From the NCBI RefSeq assembly GCF_000426345.1, contig NZ_AUFE01000008.1:124001-188000 (forward strand): a DNA stretch of 64,000 nt, written 5' to 3'. Numbering within the stretch: the first letter of the stretch is position 1; each line of letters opens with the position of its first letter. Below are positions 54,336 through 62,913 of this stretch, piece by piece. Source of the DNA: Cupriavidus phytohabitans. GTDB taxonomy: Bacteria; Pseudomonadota; Gammaproteobacteria; Burkholderiales; Burkholderiaceae. The notes under the pieces were generated by a model, which did not search any database, was not told the origin of the DNA, and saw only the letters and a list, made by a program, of their open reading frames with translations. Position numbers and translations under genes: made by a program.

Positions 54336-55904
54336 TCAGTCGTCGGGGGCATCCTGTTCCAAGCCGGCGGCGCTGCGCTTGCCGGCTTCCTTCACCACCC
54401 CATAGCGCTCCAGGGTTTCCTTGCGTGCAATATCGTGCTGCACCAGCGGACGCGGGTAGTCCTCGCCCAGCCGCACGCCGGCGTCCGCCAGTACATGGTC
54501 TGGCGCGGTCCATGGCGCATGCAGGTACTTGTCCGGCAGCGCCGCCAGCTGTGGCAGGTACTTGCGGATGAAGCGCCCCTGCGGGTCAAACTTCTCCGAC
54601 TGGGTCACCGGGTTGAAGATGCGGAACCACGGTTGCGCATCGCAACCGGTCGACGCCGCCCATTGCCAGCCGCCGTTGTTGGCGGAAAAGTCGAAATCAT
54701 TGAGCAGGTCGGCAAAATACTGCTCGCCGCGGTGCCAGTCCACGCCCAGGTCCTTGACCAGGAAGCTGGCCGTGACCATGCGCAGCCGGTTGTGCATATA
54801 GCCGCTCTGCCGGATCTGCAGCATGGCGGCATCGACCAGCGGATAGCCGGTGGCCCCATCGCACCAGGCGCGGAAATAGCGCTCGCCGGTTGCGCCGTCC
54901 TGCCAGCGGATCGCGTCGTAGGCCGGGTGGAAGGCCGCGCCGGCGGCCACGCGCGGATGGTGGTGCAGGATCATGAAGTAAAAGTCGCGCCAGATCAGCT
55001 CGGACAGCCACACCGCCGCGCCCGCGCTGTCCGCGCCGCCGCGCAGCACCGCTTCATGCGCGGCGCGTGCCAGCGTGCGGATCGAGATGGTGCCGAAGCG
55101 CAGGTGCACCGACAGGTAGCTGGGACCGCGCAGGGCAGGATAGTCGCGGCGGCGGCCGTAGTCGCCGATGCGCCCGGTGAACTCCTCGAACAGGGCCTGC
55201 GCACCGGCGGCGCCGGTCGGCATGGCGACTTCGGCAAGGTTGCTGTTGCGGAAGCCTAGCTGTTCGAGCGTCGGCAACGGCTTGCGATATGCTGCCGGCA
55301 CCGGCGCCAGCGCGTGCAGGTACGGGTCGATCGGATACGGGCGCAGGTCGAACGGCTGCACTGTCCGCAGCCAGGCATTCTTGTAGGGCGTGAACACCGA
55401 GAAGGGCTTGCGCTGGCCGTTCAGGATCTCGTCGCGTTCGAAGACGGCCTGGTCCTTGAACGTGAACAGCAGGCGCGCCTGTGCCGCCAGCGCCTGGCGC
55501 ACGGTGTCATCGCGTGCCATGGCGGCAGGCTCGTAGTCGTGGTTGGCAAAGACCGCCTGGACGTCCAGCGCTTGCGCCAGCGCGGGCACGGCGTCGACGG
55601 CGCGGTCGTCCAGCACGATCAGCCCGCCGCCGGCCGCAGTCAGCGTGCGGGCCAGCTCCCGCAATGATTCGAGGATGAATTCGACGCGCCGGTCGGCCTG
55701 CAGGCCGCGCGCCAGCAGCGGGTCGAGGATGTCGCGGTCGAATACGAAGACGCACCACACCCGGGCACAATGCCTGAGGGCATAATGCAGCGCCGCGTGG
55801 TCGCTGGCGCGCAGGTCGCGCCGGAACCAGGCCAGCCCGCGCTCGAAATCCCGGCCGATACGGTAAGGTTTGCGGCCCGATGCCGAAGGGTCTGCTGGCT
55901 GCAT
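54336..55904 (-). CDS. phr: Deoxyribodipyrimidine photolyase
   Basis: Light-driven repair of UV pyrimidine dimers. The 522 residues include an N-terminal antenna domain (GLAWFRRDLRASDHAALHYAL) and a C-terminal FAD domain with WSELIWRDFY-like WLSELIWRDFYFMILHHHP, MHNRLRMVTASFLVKDLGVDW and NDFDFSANNGGWQWAASTG (class I CPD photolyase). The start at 55904 is set by homology; the longer frame upstream is unrelated. It is convergent with hemY, 18 nt apart. Confidence 0.93.
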   Translation of the reverse strand: MQPADPSASGRKPYRIGRDFERGLAWFRRDLRASDHAALHYALRHCARVWCVFVFDRDILDPLLARGLQADRRVEFILESLRELARTLTAAGGGLIVLDDRAVDAVPALAQALDVQAVFANHDYEPAAMARDDTVRQALAAQARLLFTFKDQAVFERDEILNGQRKPFSVFTPYKNAWLRTVQPFDLRPYPIDPYLHALAPVPAAYRKPLPTLEQLGFRNSNLAEVAMPTGAAGAQALFEEFTGRIGDYGRRRDYPALRGPSYLSVHLRFGTISIRTLARAAHEAVLRGGADSAGAAVWLSELIWRDFYFMILHHHPRVAAGAAFHPAYDAIRWQDGATGERYFRAWCDGATGYPLVDAAMLQIRQSGYMHNRLRMVTASFLVKDLGVDWHRGEQYFADLLNDFDFSANNGGWQWAASTGCDAQPWFRIFNPVTQSEKFDPQGRFIRKYLPQLAALPDKYLHAPWTAPDHVLADAGVRLGEDYPRPLVQHDIARKETLERYGVVKEAGKRSAAGLEQDAPDD

Positions 55905-56060
55905 GCTCGCTGCCTGACGGAGTCGAAGGAAAATGCGCGCAATGAGGCCGGCAAGTGGGCGTCGCGGCGAGGACTGTCGCCGGGTGCGTCGCGCCAATAC
56001 CCTAACATAGCGGTTCGGCACCAATCTGCCACTCAACCAACGAATACAGCAACAAAGCAC

Positions 56061-56768
56061 ATGACACTCGACCGCATCCTCCAATCCCAGGGCTTCGGCA
56101 CGCGCCGCTACTGCGGCGACCTGGTCGCCGCCGGGCTGGTCGAAGTCAACGGCGAGCTGTGCGAGGATCCCCGCGCCCAGTTCGAGGTGGACGGCCTGCG
56201 CCTGACCGTCGACGGCGAGGAGTGGATCGCCTGCACCAAGGCCTACCTGATGCTGAACAAGCCCGCCGGCTATGAATGCTCGCAGCGTCCGCGCCATCAT
56301 CCCAGCGTCTACAACCTGCTGCCGGTGCCACTGCGCCAGCGCGAAGTCCAGGCCGTGGGCCGGCTCGACCACGACACCACCGGGTTGCTGCTGCTGACCG
56401 ACGACGGCCAGTTCATCCACGCCCAGACCTCGCCCAAGCGCAAGGTGCCCAAGGTCTATGAAGTGACGACTGCGGAGCCGGTGACGCCCGAACAGGCGCA
56501 GGCACTGGTCGCCGGCGTGCAGCTGCTGGACGAACCGGCGCCGATCGCCGCAGAAGCCTGCGAGATCACCGGCGAACGCAGCATGCGGCTGACCCTGCTG
56601 CAAGGCAAGTACCATCAGGTCAAGCGCATGGTGTCCGCGGCTGGCAACCACGTCAGCGCCTTGCACCGCAGCGCGCTCGGCAGCCTGCAGCTGGATCCGG
56701 AGCTGGCCGAAGGGGAATGGCGCTGGCTGACGGCGGACGAGCTCGCGGCGCTGACCCGCAAGGCATGA
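56061..56768 (+). CDS. rsuA: 16S rRNA pseudouridine synthase, RsuA type
   Basis: Converts a uridine in 16S rRNA (U516 in E. coli) to pseudouridine. The 235 residues comprise an S4-like RNA-binding N-terminus (LDRILQSQGFGTRRYCG), LNKPAGYECS, the catalytic Asp in GRLDHDTTGLLLLTDDG, and GKYHQVKRMVSAAGNHV. The start at 56061 aligns with the family. It is divergent from the photolyase gene. Confidence 0.92.
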   Translation: MTLDRILQSQGFGTRRYCGDLVAAGLVEVNGELCEDPRAQFEVDGLRLTVDGEEWIACTKAYLMLNKPAGYECSQRPRHHPSVYNLLPVPLRQREVQAVGRLDHDTTGLLLLTDDGQFIHAQTSPKRKVPKVYEVTTAEPVTPEQAQALVAGVQLLDEPAPIAAEACEITGERSMRLTLLQGKYHQVKRMVSAAGNHVSALHRSALGSLQLDPELAEGEWRWLTADELAALTRKA

Positions 56769-56789
56769 CAAGGCATGACAAGGCATGAC
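56760..56789 (+). repeat. 10-bp tandem repeat at the rsuA stop codon
   Basis: Three copies of AAGGCATGAC, the first containing the rsuA stop codon and each copy containing TGA in the same phase shift. This is probably replication slippage with no coding effect. Confidence 0.8.
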
Positions 56790-56898
56790 CAAAGGGCCGT
56801 ATCATCGGTCCGTAGCTTTCGGCAAGCGGCCCGCGCGGGCGCCCATTGCTGCACTGCAACGCCCGCCAATCTTTTCCGGAAGACCCCCGGCGATTTGA

Positions 56899-56904
56899 TA
56901 AAAT
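56899..56904 (+). promoter_or_regulatory. Candidate -10 (TAAAAT) for yqgE
   Basis: TGATAAAAT ends eight bases before the ATG at 56912, which would put the transcription start at or next to that ATG. No clear -35 is visible. Confidence 0.35.
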
Positions 56905-56911
56905 GCAAGGC

Positions 56912-57484
56912 ATGGCGAAGCCCGAAGCACCCATCAATCTGACCAATCAGTTCCTGATTGCCATGCCTGGCATGGCTGATCCGACCTTTTCGGGTTCCGT
57001 CGTCTACATCTGCGAACACAACGAGCGTGGCGCGCTCGGGCTGGTGATCAACCGGCCCATCGACATCGACATGGCCACGCTGTTCGACAAGATCGACCTC
57101 AAGCTTGAAATCCAGCCAGTGGCGGCCCAGCCGGTCTACTTCGGCGGCCCGGTGCAGACCGAGCGCGGCTTTGTGCTGCACGACCCGGTCGGCGTCTATG
57201 TCTCGTCGCTGGCGGTGCCGGGCGGGCTGGAAATGACCACCTCCAAGGACGTGCTGGAGGCCGTGGCCAACGGCAGCGGCCCGCATCGCTTCCTGCTGAC
57301 CCTGGGCTATTCCGGCTGGGGTGCCGGCCAGCTGGAAGAAGAACTCAGCCGCAACGGCTGGCTGACCGTCCTGGCCGATCCCGAGATCATCTTCAGCGTG
57401 CCGCCCGAAGGGCGCTTTGCCGCGGCCATCGGCCTGTTGGGCGTCGACGTCAACATGCTGTCCGGCGAGGCCGGGCATGCCTGA
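56912..57484 (+). CDS. yqgE: YqgE/AlgH family protein
   Basis: 190 residues of the UPF0301 family ([23 protein letters not shown] in two parts, [45 protein letters not shown]). The molecular role is unsettled; in Pseudomonas AlgH affects several pathways, and the gene travels with ruvX. The ATG at 56903 is possible but would lie inside the -10-like TAAAAT. The 3' end overlaps ruvX by eight bases. Confidence 0.92.
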   Translation: MAKPEAPINLTNQFLIAMPGMADPTFSGSVVYICEHNERGALGLVINRPIDIDMATLFDKIDLKLEIQPVAAQPVYFGGPVQTERGFVLHDPVGVYVSSLAVPGGLEMTTSKDVLEAVANGSGPHRFLLTLGYSGWGAGQLEEELSRNGWLTVLADPEIIFSVPPEGRFAAAIGLLGVDVNMLSGEAGHA

Positions 57485-57902
57485 CGCCGTGGGGCGTGAA
57501 CTGCCCCGCGACGGCACGGTCCTGGCATTCGACTACGGCGAGAAAAAGATCGGCGTCGCGCTGGGCAATTTCATCACGCGTGAGGCGCGTGCGCTGACCA
57601 TCCTTCCCAATATCACCGTTGAAGGCCGCTTCGAGGCCGTCGGCGCACTGATCCACGAGTGGAATCCGGTTCAGCTGATCGTCGGCATGCCGGTCAACCC
57701 GGACGGCGAAGAGCAGCCGATGATGCGGCTGGCGCGGCGCTTCGGCAACCAGCTCAACGGCCGCTTCAACCTGCCGGTGGAATGGGTGGACGAGCGCTAT
57801 TCCTCGCGCGCCGCCTCGATGGCCGGCGCGCGCCGCGGCGAACTCGACGCCGAAGCCGCGCGCATCATCCTGCAACAGTATTTCGACCAATTCCCGCTAT
57901 GA
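57477..57902 (+). CDS. ruvX: Putative Holliday junction resolvase/pre-16S rRNA nuclease (YqgF/RuvX)
   Basis: A 141-residue RNase H-fold nuclease: [17 protein letters not shown] with the first catalytic Asp, [27 protein letters not shown] and the last Asp in [14 protein letters not shown]. In E. coli it processes the 5' end of 16S rRNA; a junction-resolving role is also proposed. Start at 57477, overlapping yqgE; it overlaps pyrR by four bases, so the three genes form one operon. Confidence 0.92.
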   Translation: MPDAVGRELPRDGTVLAFDYGEKKIGVALGNFITREARALTILPNITVEGRFEAVGALIHEWNPVQLIVGMPVNPDGEEQPMMRLARRFGNQLNGRFNLPVEWVDERYSSRAASMAGARRGELDAEAARIILQQYFDQFPL

Positions 57903-58435
57903 CGCAGATTTCCGCACCCGACGCCGAGTTGCTGTACCGCAAGCTGCTGGACCAGGCCCGCGCCCTGATCCCCGACGCCGAGCGTGAACGCTGGTCGGTG
58001 GCGGGCATCCACTCCGGCGGCGCGTGGATCGCCGCGCGCCTGGCCACGGACCTGAACCTGCCCGAGCATGGCGTGATCAACGTCGCCTTCCATCGCGACG
58101 ACTACGCCAAGAAGGGCCTGCACAGCCAGGCCCAGTCGACCACGCTGCCGTTTGCCGTGGAAGACCGCAACATCCTGCTGATCGACGACGTGCTGGCCAC
58201 CGGCCGCACCATCCGCGCCGCCGTCAACGAACTGTTCGACTACGGCCGTCCGGCGCGCGTGGCGCTGGGCGTGCTGGCCGACCGCGGCGGGCGCCAGCTT
58301 CCGATCGCCGCCGACCTGGTCGCCGCCGAGATCGAACTGCCGCGCGGCACGACCCTGGTGCTGTCGCGCCAGGGCGAGGGCGCCGACGCGCGCTTCGCCT
58401 TCGCCACCGAACCTGCCGATACCGCCGCCGGCTGA
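57899..58435 (+). CDS. pyrR: PyrR: pyrimidine operon regulator/uracil phosphoribosyltransferase
   Basis: 178 residues with the PRPP-binding loop [21 protein letters not shown], a typical HRDDY ([14 protein letters not shown]), and the type I PRT fold. In Bacillus it binds pyr mRNA and terminates transcription; in Gram-negatives it is often mainly an enzyme. It is translationally coupled to ruvX and lies 107 nt before pyrB. Confidence 0.92.
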   Translation: MTQISAPDAELLYRKLLDQARALIPDAERERWSVAGIHSGGAWIAARLATDLNLPEHGVINVAFHRDDYAKKGLHSQAQSTTLPFAVEDRNILLIDDVLATGRTIRAAVNELFDYGRPARVALGVLADRGGRQLPIAADLVAAEIELPRGTTLVLSRQGEGADARFAFATEPADTAAG

Positions 58436-58448
58436 GCCGGCGTTGCGT

Positions 58449-58492
58449 GCCAGGCGCCGCATTGCGCCGCATTGCGCTGTAGCGCGCCTGGC
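58449..58492 (+). promoter_or_regulatory. Hairpin in the pyrR-pyrB gap
   Basis: GCCAGGCGC (58449-58457) pairs perfectly with GCGCCTGGC (58484-58492). The loop holds a repeated CGCCGCATTG, and a T6 run follows at 58519-58524, too far away for a standard terminator. It could be a leader or attenuator of pyrB. The function is unproven. Confidence 0.4.
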
Positions 58493-58542
58493 GCCTGCCA
58501 CGAGACCACACCACCCCGTTTTTTGCCCGCGCCCGACCTGCC

Positions 58543-59514
58543 ATGACCAAGACGTTCCGCAACCCGCAGCTCACCAAGAACGGCGAACTGAAGCATTTGC
58601 TGTCGATCGAGGGGTTGTCGCGTGACATGATCACGCACATCCTCGACACCGCCAGCCAGTTCGTATCGCTGTCCGACTCAGACCGCGATGTCAAGAAGGT
58701 GCCGCTGCTGCGCGGCAAGAGCGTGTTCAACCTGTTCTTCGAGAACTCCACCCGCACCCGCACCACCTTCGAGATCGCGGCCAAGCGGCTGTCGGCGGAC
58801 GTGCTCAACCTGAACATCAATGCGTCGTCGACCAGCAAGGGCGAGTCGCTGCTCGACACCATCAACAACCTGTCCGCCATGTCCGCCGACATGTTCGTGG
58901 TGCGCCATGCCAGCTCCGGCGCGCCCTACCTGATCGCCGAGCACGTCGCGCCGCACGTGCACGTGATCAACGCCGGCGACGGCCGCCACGCGCACCCGAC
59001 GCAGGGCCTGCTGGATATGTACACAATCCGGCACTTCAAGAAGGACTTCACTAACCTGACGGTAGCGATCGTCGGCGACATCCTGCATTCCCGCGTGGCG
59101 CGCTCGGATATCCACGCGCTGACCACGCTCGGCGTGCCCGAAGTGCGCGCCATCGGCCCGCGCACGCTGCTGCCATCCGGCCTGGAGCAGATGGGCGTGC
59201 GCGTCTTCCACAACATGGAAGAAGGGCTCAAGGGCGTCGACGTGGTCATCATGCTGCGGCTGCAGAACGAGCGCATGAGCGGTGCGCTGCTGCCGTCGGC
59301 GCAGGAATACTTCAAGGCATACGGCCTCACGCCGGAGCGCCTGGCACTGGCCAGGCCCGACGCCATCGTGATGCACCCGGGCCCGATGAACCGCGGCGTG
59401 GAGATCGACTCCGCCGTGGCCGACGGCCCTCAGTCGGTGATCCTGAACCAGGTGACCTTCGGCATCGCCGTGCGCATGGCGGTGATGGGCATCGTGGCAG
59501 GGAACAACGACTGA
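58543..59514 (+). CDS. pyrB: Aspartate carbamoyltransferase catalytic subunit
   Basis: First committed step of pyrimidine synthesis: carbamoyl phosphate plus aspartate to carbamoyl aspartate. The 323 residues carry the carbamoyl-phosphate site [41 protein letters not shown] and [13 protein letters not shown]. There is no pyrI regulatory chain; instead the Pseudomonas-type arrangement with the inactive dihydroorotase homologue PyrC' is expected, and pyrC' follows on the other side of element 2. Confidence 0.96.
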   Translation: MTKTFRNPQLTKNGELKHLLSIEGLSRDMITHILDTASQFVSLSDSDRDVKKVPLLRGKSVFNLFFENSTRTRTTFEIAAKRLSADVLNLNINASSTSKGESLLDTINNLSAMSADMFVVRHASSGAPYLIAEHVAPHVHVINAGDGRHAHPTQGLLDMYTIRHFKKDFTNLTVAIVGDILHSRVARSDIHALTTLGVPEVRAIGPRTLLPSGLEQMGVRVFHNMEEGLKGVDVVIMLRLQNERMSGALLPSAQEYFKAYGLTPERLALARPDAIVMHPGPMNRGVEIDSAVADGPQSVILNQVTFGIAVRMAVMGIVAGNND

Positions 59515-59572
59515 AACGATGCCGTCGAGCCAGGACATTCCGAACACGCCGAGCGAAACGACAAGCCAAGCT

Positions 59573-60713
59573 TTGACATCCTCCCCTCCCTAAAGGGAGA
59601 GGATTCCCTCTGCAGGCGATCGATGTCCCGATCGGGCAAGGATATTTAGCGCAGCGTTCACATCGCGATCATGTACAGCACCGCATTCACTGCATACCCA
59701 CTGCCTTATTCCAAGGTCTGCGATACCTTTCGGCCTCTCCGGCGGCATCGCGTCGCACGAAGAACAAACCTGGGTGGTGAAACGTTCGTCAACTTCCTCG
59801 TACCACGCGCCATGCGCAATCGCCTTGTACGCGAGCATTGTGCGGAAGGACGACCAGCCCGCATCGAGGACGGACTTTGCCATGCTGGTCCTGGCGAGTC
59901 CGGCGGCATTCACATTACCCACCGCGATGTAGTCAAAGTCCCGCACGATGCGATGCGAGAGCTGGTGCAAAAAGTCACGCCGCGCATTCTTGATACGTGC
60001 GTGGAGGTTTGTGGTCTGTCGTTTCTTGCGCGCACGCTGCGCTTTGGCAAGGGCTTGCTCGAGTTGGCCAAGGTGGCGCGGATTCCCGATCTTCTCGCCG
60101 GTCGAGAGTGTGGCAAGGTCCTGCAGGCCCAGATCGATACCGACGCCGCGCGCCGGGCAGCGGGCTTGCGTGTCGGCAACTTCAATCACGATGTTCAGGA
60201 ACCAGTTGCCTCGCGCGTCGCGCGAGAAATTCGTGCCGTCCTTGATCTTGCCTTCGGGAAGGGGGCGGGAGCTGAAAATGCGAAACGTATTGCCGGCAAA
60301 GCGGAAGGCATCGCCCGAACGCTTGAGATCCCGCCCCTTGAGCGGCACCCAGCCAAGGGACTTGCGGCCGCGATAGCGCAAGTAGGGCCGGCGATGCTGG
60401 TTACGCGACTTGGCGTACTGCTCACAAACCGCATTGACGGTACCCGAATGGATACCAAGTTCCTTGCTGCTGCCGCTCGTCAGCACGTTCAGATCGAAGC
60501 CCGTAGGCCATTTTTTGCCCCATTTGAGCGCGTGCTTCTGCGTGTCATTGCAGAAGTTCCAGACGTAGTTCACTACGCGGCTCTGCTGATTGAGCAGGCC
60601 GTTCAGCGACTTCACCCGGTAGCGATAGACGAGAAGCATGCCGGTCATTCTAATTTGGGATTGCTTGCTGCTGGCAGCGCTCCTTTCCTTCCCCGCCCTG
60701 AAGGTCGGGGTTT
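59573..60713 (-). mobile_element. IS200/IS605-family element carrying tnpB only (element 2), inserted between pyrB and pyrC'
   Basis: In the element's own direction (minus), the left end block CCCCGACCTTCAGGGCGGGG is at 60710-60691, and the right end is a CTCCC/GGGAG hairpin followed by GAGGATGTCAA at 59583-59573. Both ends match element 1. No tnpA. It begins 58 nt after the pyrB stop and ends about 16 nt before the pyrC' start, so it splits an otherwise continuous plus-strand pyr operon. The tnpB stop codon lies inside the right-end hairpin. Confidence 0.78.
59590..60648 (-). CDS. tnpB: TnpB-family protein with non-canonical RuvC-II site
   Basis: 352 residues from ATG 60648 (Met4 at 60639 is also possible). 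RuvC-I Asp172 (GIDLGLQDLATL) and RuvC-III Asp329 (DRDVNAALNIL) are present, and the zinc ribbon has Cys295/298 and Cys319/322. Where TnpB normally has the catalytic Glu, this protein reads YIAVGNVNAAG, with no acid. A Glu288 lies before the zinc ribbon in EEVDERFTTQVC, and it may take over the role, since TnpB clades with relocated catalytic residues are known. If not, the protein is a DNA-binding but nuclease-dead form. The sequence is only distantly related to the TnpB of element 1. Confidence 0.88.
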   Translation of the reverse strand: MTGMLLVYRYRVKSLNGLLNQQSRVVNYVWNFCNDTQKHALKWGKKWPTGFDLNVLTSGSSKELGIHSGTVNAVCEQYAKSRNQHRRPYLRYRGRKSLGWVPLKGRDLKRSGDAFRFAGNTFRIFSSRPLPEGKIKDGTNFSRDARGNWFLNIVIEVADTQARCPARGVGIDLGLQDLATLSTGEKIGNPRHLGQLEQALAKAQRARKKRQTTNLHARIKNARRDFLHQLSHRIVRDFDYIAVGNVNAAGLARTSMAKSVLDAGWSSFRTMLAYKAIAHGAWYEEVDERFTTQVCSSCDAMPPERPKGIADLGIRQWVCSECGAVHDRDVNAALNILARSGHRSPAEGILSL

Positions 60714-60728
60714 CTCGGAGCAAATCTG

Positions 60729-62048
60729 ATGAAGATTCACATCCAGGGCGGCCGCCTGATCGACCCGGCCAGCAACACCGATGCCGTACAGGACCTCTAT
60801 CTCGCCGCCGGCAAGATCGTCGGGGTCGGCAGCGCCCCGGCGGACTTCACCGCCAACAAGGTGGTCGACGCCAAGGGCCTGATCGTGTGCCCCGGCCTGG
60901 TCGACCTGTCCGCACGCCTGCGCGAACCCGGCTACGAGTACAAGGCCACCCTCGAATCCGAAGTCGCCGCGGCCGCCGCCGGCGGCGTCACCAGCCTGAT
61001 CTGCCCGCCCGACACCGACCCCGTGCTGGACGAGCCGGGCCTGGTCGAAATGCTCAAATTCCGCGCGCGCACGCTCAACCAGACCCACGTCTACCCGCTG
61101 GGCGCGCTGACGCTGGGGCTGAAGGGCGAAGTGCTGACCGAAATGAACCAGCTGACCGAGGCTGGCTGCGTCGGCTTCAGCCAGGCCGAGGAGCCGGTGC
61201 GCAACACCCAGGTGCTCCTGCGCGCGCTGCAGTACGCGCAGACCTTCGGCTTTACGGTCTGGCTGCGCCCGGAAGACCCGTTCCTGGGCGGCGGCGTGGC
61301 CGCCAGCGGCGCCGTGGCGTCGCGCCTCGGCCTGTCCGGCGTATCCGTGATCGCCGAGACCGTGCGCCTGCACACCATCTTCGAGTTGATGCGCTCCACC
61401 GGCGCCCGCGTGCACCTGTGCCGCCTGTCCTCCGCCGCCGGGCTGGAGCTGGTGCGCCAGGCCAAGCGCGAAGGCCTGCCGGTCAGCTGCGACGTCAATA
61501 TCCACCACGTCTCGCTGACCGACATGGATATCGGCTACTTCAACTCGCAGATGCGCTTCTCGCCGCCGCTGCGCAGCACCCGCGACCGCGACGCCATCGT
61601 CGCCGCGCTGGCCGACGGCACCATCGACGCCCTGTGCTCCGACCACACCCCGGTGGACGACGACGAGAAACTGCTGCCCTTCGCCGAAGCCACCCCCGGC
61701 GCCACCGGCCTCGAACTGCTGCTGCCGTTGACCCTGCGCTGGGCCGCCGAGCACAAGGTGCCGCTGGCGCAGGCACTGGCCCGCATCACCTCCGAGCCCG
61801 CGCGCGTGAGCGGCCTGAAGGCCGGCACGCTGGCCGCCGGCGCCACCGCCGATGTCTGCGTGTTCGATCCGAAGCAGGTATGGAAGGTCGATCGCCGCTC
61901 GCTCAAGAGCCAGGGCAAGAACACGCCGTGGCTCGGCTATGAGATGGAAGGCAGGGTGCGCGTGACGCTCGTCGGCGGCCAGATCGTATATGGCAACGGC
62001 AGCGGCAACGGCAGCGGCAGCGGTAACGGCAACCACGCCACCGCATGA
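60729..62048 (+). CDS. pyrC': Dihydroorotase-like PyrC', probably non-catalytic
   Basis: 439 residues, clearly an amidohydrolase of the dihydroorotase family (IHIQGGRLIDPASNTD, GLIVCPGLVDLSARLREPG, CSDHTPVDDDEKLLPFAEA). The zinc-binding HxH that should follow VD is replaced by SAR, so it should not bind the usual metal pair. In Pseudomonas such a PyrC' is an inactive partner needed to assemble active PyrB; the same is likely here. A Gly/Asn/Ser repeat ends the protein. Its ribosome-binding CGGAG lies right at the left end of element 2. The stop overlaps plsC by four bases. Confidence 0.9.
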   Translation: MKIHIQGGRLIDPASNTDAVQDLYLAAGKIVGVGSAPADFTANKVVDAKGLIVCPGLVDLSARLREPGYEYKATLESEVAAAAAGGVTSLICPPDTDPVLDEPGLVEMLKFRARTLNQTHVYPLGALTLGLKGEVLTEMNQLTEAGCVGFSQAEEPVRNTQVLLRALQYAQTFGFTVWLRPEDPFLGGGVAASGAVASRLGLSGVSVIAETVRLHTIFELMRSTGARVHLCRLSSAAGLELVRQAKREGLPVSCDVNIHHVSLTDMDIGYFNSQMRFSPPLRSTRDRDAIVAALADGTIDALCSDHTPVDDDEKLLPFAEATPGATGLELLLPLTLRWAAEHKVPLAQALARITSEPARVSGLKAGTLAAGATADVCVFDPKQVWKVDRRSLKSQGKNTPWLGYEMEGRVRVTLVGGQIVYGNGSGNGSGSGNGNHATA

Positions 62049-62878
62049 TCTGGCTGCGCAAGACCGCGCTGGTGCTGCACCTGCTGCGTGGGCTGCTGAC
62101 CTGCGCCGTGCTGTTCCCGTGGCTGGGCGCGCGTTCGCGCGCCTGGCACATCCGGCGCTGGTCGCGGCGGTTGCTGCGCATCTGCGGGATCGAGGTCGAA
62201 GTCGTCGACGTCCGCGGCGAGGCCCCGCAAGGTGCGGCCCGACATGGCGCGCTGGTCGTCTCCAACCATATCTCGTGGCTGGACATCTATGTGATCCATA
62301 GCTGGCAGCCCGTACGGTTCGTTGCCAAGTCCGAGATCCGCGACTGGCCGCTGATCGGCTGGCTGTGTGACAAGACCGGCACCATCTTCATCGAACGCGC
62401 GCGCAAGCGCGACGCCCACCGGGTCCTGCACGACATCACCGACGTCATGCTGCAGGGTGACCTAGTCGGCGTCTTCCCCGAGGGCACCACCACCGACGGC
62501 ACCGGGGTGCTGCCGTTTCACGCCAACCTGATGCAGGCCCCGATCTCCGGCGGCCTGCCGGTGCAGCCGGTCGGACTGAACTACCTCGACGCGGCCTCCG
62601 GCCAGCCGACGCTGGCGGCCGCCTACATCGACGACACCACGCTGCTGCAGTCGCTGAATGCCGTCCTGCGCGCCCCGCGCATCAAGGCTCGGGTGGTCAT
62701 CGGCCCGTCCCTGATGCCGATCTCAGCCGACCGCCGCGAACTGGCAAGTGCCGCCCGCGAGGTTGTTCATCATCTCGCGCAGGGTGCCGGTGACGAGGCA
62801 GTGGCAACGGTCGAGCGGCTGAACCAGCCGGCCAACCCTGTCGCCGAACCTGCGGCAGCCTCCGCTGCCATCAGCTAG
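62045..62878 (+). CDS. plsC: 1-acyl-sn-glycerol-3-phosphate acyltransferase
   Basis: Adds the second acyl chain to make phosphatidic acid at the inner membrane. The 277 residues have an N-terminal hydrophobic anchor, the catalytic HX4D (His75, Asp80 in SNHISWLDIYVI), the substrate-binding FPEGTTTDG and the middle FVAKSEIRDWPLIGWL. It is coupled to pyrC' by an ATGA overlap, which also puts it downstream of element 2. Confidence 0.92.
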   Translation: MIWLRKTALVLHLLRGLLTCAVLFPWLGARSRAWHIRRWSRRLLRICGIEVEVVDVRGEAPQGAARHGALVVSNHISWLDIYVIHSWQPVRFVAKSEIRDWPLIGWLCDKTGTIFIERARKRDAHRVLHDITDVMLQGDLVGVFPEGTTTDGTGVLPFHANLMQAPISGGLPVQPVGLNYLDAASGQPTLAAAYIDDTTLLQSLNAVLRAPRIKARVVIGPSLMPISADRRELASAAREVVHHLAQGAGDEAVATVERLNQPANPVAEPAAASAAIS

Positions 62879-62913
62879 CGCGCTTGTCCTCCCCGCCAAC
62901 GCGGGATTGCGCC

